Shown here: piece after piece, positions 15,659-23,073 of the stretch
How the letters are laid out: every line of letters starts with the position of its first letter
How positions within the stretch are numbered: the stretch's first letter is position 1
Source: DATKKG01 sp035543015
Lineage (GTDB): Archaea > Thermoproteota > Nitrososphaeria > Conexivisphaerales > DTJL01
NCBI GenBank assembly: GCA_035543015.1
Contig: DATKKG010000010.1
Coordinates: forward strand, 1-37,764
Direction: 5' to 3'
DNA length: 37,764 bases
Translations under genes and position numbers: made by a program
Notes under the pieces: model-generated
Told to the model about the DNA's origin: nothing
The model's database searches: none
The model's input: the letters and a program-made list of their open reading frames with translations, nothing else

Positions 15659-16453
15659 TCACCTGCCCTTGAACTCCGCCTTCCTCTTCTCTATGAAGGC
15701 CCTCATGCCCTCGGTCCTGTCCTCCGTGTCGAAGCACCTTGAGTAGAGCTCGATCTCCTCCTCGTCCATCTGCCTCAGCTCCCTTCCCAGGCTGGAGTTC
15801 ACAAGGACCTTGTTGAAACCCACGGCGACCGGAGCCAGAGAGAGCACGCGGCGGGCCAGGTATAGGGTCTCCTCCATGAGGCGGTCATGTTCGACGACCT
15901 TGTTGACCAGGCCCCACCGTAGGGCCTCCTCCGCAGTGACCGAGTCGCCGGTGAAGAACAGATACTTGGCCCTGAGGGGGCCGACGATCCTGGGAAGGCG
16001 GCTGGTTCCGCCGAAGGGAGTTATTATCCCCAGACGGGCCGAGGGGTCAGCGAAGGTGGCCCTCTCCGAGGCCACCACTAGATCGCAGGAGATGGCCAAG
16101 TCACTGCCGGCCCCGAGGGCCGCCCCGTTCACGGCCGCCAGTATGGGCTTCCCTACACTCTCCATCTTTGAGAGTACCCTGTGGGCAAGGCGGGCGAACT
16201 CGGCCGCATCCTCGCTCGTCATCTCCACCATGGCCTTCGCATCACCGCCCGCGCAAAACGACCTCCCTTCTCCCGTAATCACCAGGGCACGGGACTGGCT
16301 GTCCGACGCGAAGTCGTCGAGGACGGACTCCAGCTCCACGAATGTCTGCTTCCTCAGTGCGTTCAGCGCCTTCGGCCTGTTGAGCTTCACGATTCGCAGA
16401 TCTCCCTGCCTCTCGTAGATCAGGTCTTCGTAATCTGAACCGGATGGCTTCAT
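15659..16453 (-). CDS. Enoyl-CoA hydratase/isomerase (crotonase) family protein
   Basis: 264 aa with the crotonase fold. The oxyanion-hole segments are SFCAGGDAKAM (65-75) and NGAALGAGSDLAISCD (109-124). The family uses CoA thioesters (hydration, isomerisation, hydrolysis or C-C bond change). The two Glu residues of classical hydratases (Glu144 and Glu164 in rat crotonase) correspond here to Asp118 and Ser138 (FADPSARLGI), so simple enoyl-CoA hydration is not assured; an isomerase or other activity is possible. It starts at ATG 16453 and stands alone. The acetyl-CoA synthetase and thiolase genes downstream show that acyl-CoA metabolism is present, but no operon links them. Confidence 0.85.
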   Translation of the reverse strand: MKPSGSDYEDLIYERQGDLRIVKLNRPKALNALRKQTFVELESVLDDFASDSQSRALVITGEGRSFCAGGDAKAMVEMTSEDAAEFARLAHRVLSKMESVGKPILAAVNGAALGAGSDLAISCDLVVASERATFADPSARLGIITPFGGTSRLPRIVGPLRAKYLFFTGDSVTAEEALRWGLVNKVVEHDRLMEETLYLARRVLSLAPVAVGFNKVLVNSSLGRELRQMDEEEIELYSRCFDTEDRTEGMRAFIEKRKAEFKGR

Positions 16454-16817
16454 CAGTACTACCGTCTGCCTCCCTCGAGATATCTGTGTTTTGACTACGA
16501 CCGCATTCTGGCAGGCGCGTCAACGCCGGGTGTCACTAAAACAGGACGCATATCTGAATGGCGGGCTCTCAGCCGGTCTTACTTTGGCGAGCGGCCTGCG
16601 ATCATTCCACCAACGGGTGATCGGAGGAACCGACCGGCTGTTCTTCGAAGGCAGTTGCCCGAGCCCTCCTAGGATGACCAGGCCCCCGGCGGAGAGGACC
16701 CCGGCCTTCAGGAGGTCTATGTGTGTCACTGGCTATCCTGCACAAGAGCGTCTATGGAGCACTCAGGTTCCTTGCTGGCCGGCAGACCGGCAGCACGTCC
16801 AATTTGCGCCCTTACAC
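16454..16817. other. Intergenic region, divergent
   Basis: About 360 bases between the crotonase gene (minus) and the DUF5752 gene (plus). A minus-strand frame at 16520-16729 starts with a hydrophobic Gly/Leu-rich stretch but then becomes Pro/Arg-rich with no known motif. I do not call it. No RNA fold is seen. Confidence 0.4.
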
Positions 16818-16825
16818 CCTTAAAT
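16818..16825 (+). promoter_or_regulatory. TATA-like box for DUF5752 gene
   Basis: CCTTAAAT, 18-30 bases before the two in-frame ATGs (16843 and 16849). It shows that the longer open frame from 16723 is not the real start. Confidence 0.5.
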
Positions 16826-16842
16826 GGGCGAGGCTGTCAGGG

Positions 16843-17199
16843 ATGCGCATGGCCCGCAAGAACGTCAGAAGTGCTGAGTCGACGAACTCGCTCAGGACGG
16901 TGCCGCCTGAGAGGGCGTTCCGCTTCTACAGGGAAGTCGGGCAGCCCCTCGACGCTACCTCAAAGAGCTTGGACGAATTCGCCGCAATCGTGGAAAGCGT
17001 CGACCCGGCTTCCATCAAGTTCCACATCGAACGAGGAGACTTCGAAAGCTGGTTCAGGATGCTAGGGGACCGATTGCTGGCGGATCAGGTCGCTGCTTTG
17101 CGAGGCAAGGACATCTCGCCCGGCGAGCTCAGAGGGACGCTGAGTTCTACGGTCAAAGCGCGCGTCGACCGGTTGCACAGGATCTCCTCCTCGAAGTAA
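16843..17199 (+). CDS. DUF5752-like protein
   Basis: 118 aa. The core resembles the archaeal DUF5752 family: RAFRFYREVGQPLDATSKSL, then EFAAIVESVDPASIKFHIERGDFESWFRMLGD. The aromatic FxFY start and the SIxFHxxRGDFExW block are typical. The function of the family is unknown; these proteins are small, soluble and helical. The TATA box at 16818-16825 fixes the start at ATG 16843 or 16849 (MRMARKN) and gives a leaderless transcript. No operon partner. Confidence 0.65.
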   Translation: MRMARKNVRSAESTNSLRTVPPERAFRFYREVGQPLDATSKSLDEFAAIVESVDPASIKFHIERGDFESWFRMLGDRLLADQVAALRGKDISPGELRGTLSSTVKARVDRLHRISSSK

Positions 17200-17349
17200 A
17201 GAGCTACCCAAGTCCCTCCATCTTGCGCGGCCCGATTCTGAACTGGGCGAAGCTGCAGATTCGGTCCTGCTGGTCAACTGCCTAGAGGCCAGGCCAAGCG
17301 CTCTAGGCAAGTCGGCGAACAGGTACGGCGACGAGAATGTTGCGAAGCG

Positions 17350-17357
17350 GTAATAAA
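17350..17357 (+). promoter_or_regulatory. TATA box for the small His-rich protein
   Basis: GTAATAAA about 27 bases before ATG 17382. It shows that the longer frame from 17337 is not the true start. Confidence 0.5.
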
Positions 17358-17381
17358 GCCAAAGAAAGGGCCTTCGAGACG

Positions 17382-17681
17382 ATGCTATTCGTCATCGACC
17401 ATACGCACGCTGCCGAGCACTGTCCCGCCGGAACGCTCCACCCCTACAGGGAATTCACCAGCGACGTGAACAAGGCGGCCGCCGGCAACGACGTCAAGGT
17501 AGTCGAGGGCTACGTGGACGGCCCCGGACATCACATCTACTTCGTAGTCGAAGCCAACGACCCAGCCCAGATTTACAGTTTCGCACTGCCCCTCATATCC
17601 ATAGGGCACACGCATGTGGCCCCCGTCATGAAGTGGAACAAAGCCATCGAGCAGTCTCGGAAGCTCGGTCGTCAGAAGTAG
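17382..17681 (+). CDS. Small alpha/beta protein (DUF3303-like), His-rich
   Basis: 99 aa starting MLFVIDHTHAAEHCP. The strand-helix-strand pattern with a C-terminal MKWNKAIEQS segment resembles small dimeric alpha/beta-barrel proteins of the DUF3303 kind. Members often keep THxxExCPA near the start, as here, and GHHIYFVVEA and IGHTHVAPV further on. The clustered His residues and one Cys could bind a metal, but no activity is known. A TATA box at 17350-17357 supports ATG 17382 as a leaderless start. Confidence 0.6.
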   Translation: MLFVIDHTHAAEHCPAGTLHPYREFTSDVNKAAAGNDVKVVEGYVDGPGHHIYFVVEANDPAQIYSFALPLISIGHTHVAPVMKWNKAIEQSRKLGRQK

Positions 17682-17871
17682 TTCTCCCTCTGAACAGCTG
17701 TGTTTTTGTCAACTCGCCGGAAGAGCGTGAGCCCTGTGCTTGATGAAAGGCGACGTCTAGCATTCTGTTCGATAGCTCCGTAGCAGAGGGGGGAATCCAC
17801 AGATCGAAGGGCGAACCAATGGTGTGAGACGAGCAAGATTAAACTAAGAGGGTGGGCCGCCGAAACCCAAG

Positions 17872-18795
17872 TTGAACCGAGGGGAGCTGGTCTGCACCGA
17901 CCTGACGAAGGTATACAGCAATTCCGGAGGAGGAAGGGCCCTCGACTCCGTGACCATGAGCGTCCCCTCTCATGGGATATTCACTCTCATCGGGAAGAAC
18001 GGGGCTGGCAAGACCACCCTCGTCCGCATACTCGCGACCCAGCTTGAGCCGACCCAGGGCTCGGCCTACATCAACGGGATCGACGTCGTCAAAGAAGCCA
18101 GGAAGCTGAGGGATATCATTGCCACAGTCCCCCAGGAGGCGAGAGCCATCCCCTGGTTGACGCCTCTGCAGACGGTCGTGGCCTACATGCTCTGGAGGGG
18201 ATACGGCTACGCGGAGGCCAAGAGCAGGGCTGACGAGGCCCTCGCCAAGGCGGGGCTCGCGCAGTACGCTGAGACGGTGACTAGGAAGCTCTCCGGGGGG
18301 CTCAAGAGGAAGGTGATGGTGGCGACGGCGCTGGCCGCGGACGCGGAGGTCACTTTCCTCGACGAGCCGACGACCGGGCTCGACCCGATGTCCCGCAGGG
18401 AGCTCTGGAAGTCCCTCGAGGAGATAGCCAAGGACCGCTTCCTCATACTGACGACCCATTACCTGGAGGAGGCGGAGCGCATGGCTGACACGTTGGGGAT
18501 CCTAGACAAGGGGAGGCTCGTCGCCCTTGGCACGCTGGACTACCTGAGGAGCCTCGTCAAGTACGAGTACAGCATCAGGTTCCCAACCATGCAGGAGGTG
18601 CCATCCGTTGAGGGAGGGGTGGTCACCTCGGGAACGGACGGGCAGACGCAGATCATGACCGGGGAGCGGGAGGCCTACAGGCTGTCGAAGGAGCTCCTGG
18701 AGAGGGGGGCGAAGTTCTCCATAAACAGGATTTCCCTGGACGGCATCTTCTTCAGCCTCGTGGGCTCCGTGGTGGACGAGGAGGAGCAGGAATGA
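17872..18795 (+). CDS. ABC transporter ATP-binding protein (DrrA/CcmA type)
   Basis: 307 aa. It has Walker A GKNGAGKT (41-48), Q-loop Gln88, signature LSGG (140-143), Walker B TFLDE (161-165) and the switch His196. The ~90 residues after the ATPase domain are usual in ABC-2 exporter ATPases. It powers the membrane partner encoded next, whose start overlaps this stop by 4 bases (ATGA). Start is TTG 17872, about 29 bases after a TATA-like GATTAAACTA (17838-17847), so probably leaderless. The substrate is unknown; ABC-2 systems export drugs, lipids or polysaccharides. Confidence 0.92.
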   Translation: MNRGELVCTDLTKVYSNSGGGRALDSVTMSVPSHGIFTLIGKNGAGKTTLVRILATQLEPTQGSAYINGIDVVKEARKLRDIIATVPQEARAIPWLTPLQTVVAYMLWRGYGYAEAKSRADEALAKAGLAQYAETVTRKLSGGLKRKVMVATALAADAEVTFLDEPTTGLDPMSRRELWKSLEEIAKDRFLILTTHYLEEAERMADTLGILDKGRLVALGTLDYLRSLVKYEYSIRFPTMQEVPSVEGGVVTSGTDGQTQIMTGEREAYRLSKELLERGAKFSINRISLDGIFFSLVGSVVDEEEQE

Positions 18796-19535
18796 AGCGG
18801 AACGCGGGCGGCCAGGTTCTGGCGGCCGTCCTGGTCAACGCCGTCTACGCGATGAAGAACTACCCCGTGGTCCTGATCAACACCGTGCTCTCTCCGCTCT
18901 CGTTTCTGCTTGTGATATTCTTCGTCAGCAGGGGGGCGCTCATAGGGCAGGCCATCGAGGGCGCGCTGATCATGAGCATGTTTTCGAGCGGGATGGGGCT
19001 GCAGTCCGATCTTTCTCACCTGAAGAACGATTTCAAGCTGCAGGACATGGTCGTGAGCTCGCCCACGACGCCTTTGTTGTACGTGGGCGGGATGGCCATT
19101 TCCGAACTGGTCTACTCATTCCCCGCCCTTGCCGTGCTGACGGCGCTCGCCGTCGTCTTCCTCCGTCCCAGCTCCGTCGGGGCCGTCTCCCTCATCGCGG
19201 TCATGCTGCTGATGTTCCTGACCTCGGTCTGTCTGGGCTTCACGCTCTCAACCTTTTCTAGCGACATAATGCAGAGCTACGCGATGTCCAGCCTGATCTC
19301 CATCCTCTTCTCCACGCTGCCCCCCGTCTACTACCCCATCACCTACATCCCCCTCCCCTACAGGTACCTGGCATATCTTTCGCCCACTACCTACGCTGCA
19401 GGAATCGCCCAGAACGCGACAGGTTTCCTCCAGCTGAGTTCCATGTCGCTCCTGTTGGACTGGGCGGTGCTGATAGGGCTGACCTCTTTCCTGGCGCTCG
19501 TCGCGGCGAAGAAGGCCAGATGGAGAGAGGTCTGA
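18792..19535 (+). CDS. ABC-2 type transporter permease
   Basis: 247 aa with six hydrophobic segments, the ABC-2 membrane fold. The conserved loop near YPITYIPLPYRYLAYLSPTTYAAG is typical of the family just before the last membrane segments. It pairs with the upstream ATPase (ATGA overlap) to form a homodimeric or heterodimeric exporter. Direction and substrate cannot be told from the sequence. Confidence 0.9.
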   Translation: MKRNAGGQVLAAVLVNAVYAMKNYPVVLINTVLSPLSFLLVIFFVSRGALIGQAIEGALIMSMFSSGMGLQSDLSHLKNDFKLQDMVVSSPTTPLLYVGGMAISELVYSFPALAVLTALAVVFLRPSSVGAVSLIAVMLLMFLTSVCLGFTLSTFSSDIMQSYAMSSLISILFSTLPPVYYPITYIPLPYRYLAYLSPTTYAAGIAQNATGFLQLSSMSLLLDWAVLIGLTSFLALVAAKKARWREV

Positions 19536-19651
19536 GCCGAACAGGCCATCCCTGCCGAGGCCGCGTCGGAGGAGATCCGTCAGGCTGCGCCACCTCATTG
19601 CAGGCTCAAGGTCTAACGCTTAAGTAACCCACAAGGAAAGTCCGAGTCGCC

Positions 19652-20605
19652 ATGAAGGCCTCCGTCGGCACGAAGGAGAGGCTGCTCCTGTTGAGGGCCC
19701 TGGTCGACAACGCCGTCTACAACTCTACAGTCGACGCAAGGTTCAATCAGATGCTCTCCATCCTGGAGATTCACCAGGCCCTTGAGTGGACGTTCAGGAC
19801 GATCCTGCGTGAGAAAGGGCACACACTCGGGTTCACGGGACAATACTTCGACGGCATCGACAAGATGAAGTTCGCCAACCTGGTCGATGACGCGAAGAAG
19901 GTCGTCAACAAGGTATCACCCGCTTCTTCTCTGACCGAGGAGCAGCTGAGCCTCGTGGCGGCCATAGAGAATGCCAGGAACGCCATCTACCACCAGGCGC
20001 TCGTGGACTCGGACGTCTCAGGAAGAGTCGGCGAGCTGGAACAGCTCATCGTGGAGCTCTGCGAAAAGGTGATCGGTGTCCCATGGAAGGACCTTTCGCT
20101 CGCCCACCAGATCGAGAACAAGGAATGGAGGGAGGCAGCCCTGGCCTCGGAGGACGCCATCGCCAAAGGGGACTACAGCGCCTCGATAGAAGGGTCAGGC
20201 CGCCTCCTGGACGACCTTTTTGCCGACTCGGCGATGGTGGCCGGTGAAGTCGGAGCGACCTGGCTTTCGGCAGCGTTCGGCCAGGACAGCACCGAGCTCC
20301 TGCAGAAGATGCTGAAGCCTGAGGAGTACGCGGCCGCCTACAACTCGTCCGAGATGCAATCGCTGGCCTTCGACGTCAGCCGGGCTGTATACCATCTCCA
20401 CTTCCTCGTCGACACGCTGACTATGCTCGACGAAGAGGAACGTGTGAAGTACCTCAAGCTGACCAAGGCCAGGGCGGGGATCCGGGCCGGTCCGGCATCG
20501 AAGCCCCGGGTGCCCACTCCCGCCGAGGCGATAGAGGCTTCAGACTTCGCGGTCCAGCTCACTCTCAAGTACGAGAGGCTGAGGCTTGGGTACGCGGTGC
20601 CCTAG
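19652..20605 (+). CDS. Helical protein with an Rx4H (HEPN-like) motif
   Basis: 317 aa, almost entirely helical and soluble. In the N-terminal half, ENARNAIYHQA places Arg109 and His114 as R-x4-H, the signature of HEPN ribonucleases, after a preceding long-helix region (20-100) of the right type. HEPN proteins cut RNA, often in toxin-antitoxin or defence systems, though many are inactive or structural. No neighbouring nucleotidyltransferase (MNT) antitoxin is seen; the next gene is a P-loop kinase on the other strand. The C-terminal half (150-317) is not recognised. ATG 19652 follows a TATA-like GCTTAAGTA (19618-19626). The HEPN call rests on the motif and helix content, so it is tentative. 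Confidence 0.6.
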   Translation: MKASVGTKERLLLLRALVDNAVYNSTVDARFNQMLSILEIHQALEWTFRTILREKGHTLGFTGQYFDGIDKMKFANLVDDAKKVVNKVSPASSLTEEQLSLVAAIENARNAIYHQALVDSDVSGRVGELEQLIVELCEKVIGVPWKDLSLAHQIENKEWREAALASEDAIAKGDYSASIEGSGRLLDDLFADSAMVAGEVGATWLSAAFGQDSTELLQKMLKPEEYAAAYNSSEMQSLAFDVSRAVYHLHFLVDTLTMLDEEERVKYLKLTKARAGIRAGPASKPRVPTPAEAIEASDFAVQLTLKYERLRLGYAVP

Positions 20606-20636
20606 CTGACCGCGACAGGAACCGCAGTTGCCTGGG

Positions 20637-21140
20637 CTACACACTGACCCCTAGCTGACGGAGGATCATCCCGGCGGCTTCCTCCGCCGTGATCTTGCCG
20701 GTGTCGATCTTCAGGGAATTAACCGGTTCCTCGACCCGCGTAATCATCACGTTGAACCTCTCCTGGGGCACGGTCGCCTTGCGCGCCACGTTCCGTCTGT
20801 AGGCCGTGGTGACATCACAATGGAGATACACCACGAGACTCGAATCGTAGGCGCCTCGCAAACGCCTGACAGCATCCATCCTGAACTCGTCTCTCAGGAA
20901 GGTGCCGTCCAGGATGACGTTGTAACCCCGCATCAACGCCTCACCAGCCAGCGTTACGCACGAGGAGTAGACGAACTCCGACTCGGGACCGGAGTAGCCG
21001 GGACTGGGTATCATCGACCGCACGACGTCCGTCCTGATGTGAACGGTATTCTCGAGCCGCTTCGCCACGATGTCCGCGATGGTCGACTTTCCGGACCCAG
21101 GTATGCCGCAAAACAGCAACAGCCTTGGCAACGGCATCAT
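20637..21140 (-). CDS. AAA-type P-loop kinase (predicted, AAA_33)
   Basis: 167 aa with Walker A GIPGSGKST (residues 12-20), followed by HIRTDVVRSMI, DGTFLRDEFR and a lid region YRRNVARKATVP. This matches small predicted kinases of the AAA_33 / Zeta-toxin-like group, which phosphorylate small molecules, sugars or nucleic acid ends. The substrate is not clear. ATG 21140 (or 21137) is 17-26 bases after a minus-strand TATA box, so probably leaderless. It is convergent with the Rx4H protein gene, the two stops being about 30 bases apart. Confidence 0.8.
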   Translation of the reverse strand: MMPLPRLLLFCGIPGSGKSTIADIVAKRLENTVHIRTDVVRSMIPSPGYSGPESEFVYSSCVTLAGEALMRGYNVILDGTFLRDEFRMDAVRRLRGAYDSSLVVYLHCDVTTAYRRNVARKATVPQERFNVMITRVEEPVNSLKIDTGKITAEEAAGMILRQLGVSV

Positions 21141-21156
21141 CGATGCATGAAGGCGA

Positions 21157-21166
21157 AGTTATAAAG
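21157..21166 (-). promoter_or_regulatory. TATA box for the P-loop kinase gene
   Basis: The minus strand reads CTTTATAACT just upstream of ATG 21140. Confidence 0.5.
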
Positions 21167-21228
21167 TTGGAGACGGCCATCTGGCGAGGCCGGATCTCCG
21201 ATTCCAACTTCCTCTAGGGCAAGAGGAC

Positions 21229-21255
21229 GTCGCGGTCCCGCGACTTCGCGAAGTC
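21229..21255. repeat. Two overlapping palindromes between divergent genes
   Basis: GTCGCGG (21229-21235) pairs with CCGCGAC (21238-21244). Directly after, GACTTCGCGAAGTC (21242-21255) is a perfect 14-base palindrome. They share three bases, so only one hairpin can form fully at a time. The site sits between the kinase (minus) and CBS (plus) genes, where an operator would be expected. Confidence 0.5.
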
Positions 21256-21305
21256 CGAGCCATGGAGGGCAATCCTAAAAGGGGGGTTCTCACGCCTTCG
21301 GTACT

Positions 21306-21710
21306 GTGAAAGCGTCCGAAGTCATGAACGTCAACATTGTGAAGGTCAGCCCAGATGCTTCGCTTTCGGAGGCCGCCAGGCTCATGCTCAGCCTCGACAT
21401 AGGCAGCCTCCTCGTAATCGAGGGAACCAAGCTCAAAGGGATCCTCACCAAAAGCGACTTCATCCGGCTGGTCGGGAAGAAGAGGAAGGCGAAGCTGGTC
21501 AAGGACATCATGTCCAGCCCTGTGACGACCGCCTCTCCTGACACAAACCTGATAGAGATCGCCAACATAATGCGGCTGAACCGGATAAGGCACATCCCGG
21601 TCGTGGAGAAGAAGGCCGTCGTCGGCCTTGTTACCGACTTCGACATAGCCTGCTTCGCAGCGTCCGACCTGGGGCGGATACTCACCATGCTGAAGCCCCC
21701 CAAACTGTAG
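21306..21710 (+). CDS. CBS-domain pair protein
   Basis: 134 aa made of two CBS domains. The first runs from ASEVMNVNIVKVSPDASLSE to about residue 55, the second from VKDIMSSPVTTASPDTNL to about 122. Such stand-alone pairs bind adenosine nucleotides (AMP, ATP, SAM) and act as energy or ligand sensors for partner proteins. Nothing else is fused to it and the partner is unknown. Start is GTG 21306, about 28 bases after TATA-like TCCTAAAAG (21273-21281). The double palindrome at 21229-21255 lies just upstream and may be an operator. Confidence 0.9.
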   Translation: MKASEVMNVNIVKVSPDASLSEAARLMLSLDIGSLLVIEGTKLKGILTKSDFIRLVGKKRKAKLVKDIMSSPVTTASPDTNLIEIANIMRLNRIRHIPVVEKKAVVGLVTDFDIACFAASDLGRILTMLKPPKL

Positions 21711-21833
21711 TCCGACGCCCCTCTTCGTCTGCGCCCCGGTCCGAATCCGCAACGCTCGCAGGGGCTGTTCTGAGCCTTGACGTCAACCGGAAAAGAGGAA
21801 CGACTCAAATCTGCGAGGACCAAGCTCTGACTC

Positions 21834-22439
21834 GTGGGCAACTCTGACAGGTTTCAATGGTGGAGGGAGACGTATGAAGGAACCCGGCCGGAGGAGCTAC
21901 CATGGTTCTCTCCGACTCCTGACGACGACTTCTTGGAAGCCCTCGATCGGCACGCCCCGGTTCCTGGGAAGGCGTTGGATCTGGGGTGCGGGCCGGGGAT
22001 CCATTCCGTAGCGCTTGCCCAGCGGGGATGGAGGGTTACGGCAGTGGACGTGGCCCCCGGCGCAATCTCAATGGCCACACGCTTCGCGACTAGGGCTAAG
22101 GCGCGAATCGAGTTCGTCAACTGTGACGTGCTCGGGTTCAGACCGATCAAAGGGGCCTACGATCTGGTCCATGACAGGGGCTTCCTGCACACGCTCCCCA
22201 AGTCAGACCGGAGGAAGTGGAGGAAGGTGGTAGCTACGGCTCTCCGACCCGGTGGAACCATCATCGCGAAGGAGTTTGTGTACGACGAAAGAAGATCCTA
22301 CGGACCAAGAGGTCTGACCGAACCCGAGGTCAGGGCCCTATTCTCGGCCCCTCTGGGCATCGTGGAGCTCGCCAGGAGCTCCTTTTGGGGGGCCGGGCAC
22401 GGCCACGAGTCATTCCTCATAGTGGCCAGGACGCTTTGA
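21834..22439 (+). CDS. Class I SAM-dependent methyltransferase
   Basis: 201 aa. SAM-binding motif I is ALDLGCGPGIHS (47-58), followed by TAVDVAP (motif II) and the post-motif LRPGGTI. The N-terminus with FQWWRETYEGTRPEELPW resembles the thiopurine/TehB-like group that methylates small molecules or chalcogens. The exact substrate is unknown. It begins at GTG 21834, 123 bases after the CBS gene on the same strand. No membrane segment. Confidence 0.85.
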   Translation: MGNSDRFQWWRETYEGTRPEELPWFSPTPDDDFLEALDRHAPVPGKALDLGCGPGIHSVALAQRGWRVTAVDVAPGAISMATRFATRAKARIEFVNCDVLGFRPIKGAYDLVHDRGFLHTLPKSDRRKWRKVVATALRPGGTIIAKEFVYDERRSYGPRGLTEPEVRALFSAPLGIVELARSSFWGAGHGHESFLIVARTL

Positions 22440-22476
22440 GCCACGGTTCGAAGATACGACATGCTAGGACGCTAGT

Positions 22477-23073
22477 CTACCTCTTCTTCCAGCTTATCCC
22501 CCGGCCCAGGGGTACGGTCCCGGCGCCGACGACGGAGTTCGTAACGATTGCGAAGCTGGCGTAAGCCGCCACCATGGCCGTCGCTATGCCGAGGTACCCG
22601 CCCAGCTTGGTCAGCAGAGCGACGTCCAGCAGGGCGCCCGAGCCCAGCAGGAAGAACGTGATCCAGAGGAACAGGAAGGTCAGGTTCAGCGCCATGGTCG
22701 TCGTCATAGCTGGTATCCACATGTAGAACGTGAATATCCCCCACAGAATCAGCGCCGTTCCGATGGCTTCAGGGGGAGGCGCAGCTATGCCCATTTCAGC
22801 GAGGAGCACCATCAAGGCGAAGAAGAGCCAGAACGCGCCGTAGCTGCAGAAGGCGGTGAAGCCGAAGGTGTTGCCCTTCCTCATCTCGAAGATGCCCGTC
22901 AGAAGCTGACATAGGCCTCCGTAGGAGAACGCCAAGGGCAAGACCGCAGCGACAGTAGCCTCAGGCAGCCAGCCGGCGTTGGAGAAGCTCAGCAGGAAGG
23001 TGGTGAACGCGAAGGCGGCCAGCCCGAGAGGTGCCGGGTCAGCCATCATCGCTTTGTCCACTGCCGTGCTCAA
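22477..23073 (-). CDS. satP: Acetate/succinate transporter, GPR1/FUN34/YaaH family (SatP)
   Basis: 198 aa with six membrane segments. The family signature DPAPLGLAAFAFTTF lies near the N-terminus, followed by SNAGW, GGLCQLLTGIFEMRKGNTFG and the C-terminal half repeat. Members take up acetate or succinate with protons. The start TTG 23073 overlaps the acs stop (TTGA), so the pair is one operon for acetate use; ATG 23049 (MMADPAPLG) is an alternative start with the signature right after it. Confidence 0.93.
   Translation of the reverse strand: MSTAVDKAMMADPAPLGLAAFAFTTFLLSFSNAGWLPEATVAAVLPLAFSYGGLCQLLTGIFEMRKGNTFGFTAFCSYGAFWLFFALMVLLAEMGIAAPPPEAIGTALILWGIFTFYMWIPAMTTTMALNLTFLFLWITFFLLGSGALLDVALLTKLGGYLGIATAMVAAYASFAIVTNSVVGAGTVPLGRGISWKKR

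Noticed and set aside
16520..16729. Minus-strand 69-residue frame with a hydrophobic N-terminus
   Set aside because: Only a short Gly/Leu run looks protein-like; the rest is Pro/Arg-rich and no promoter or homology is evident.
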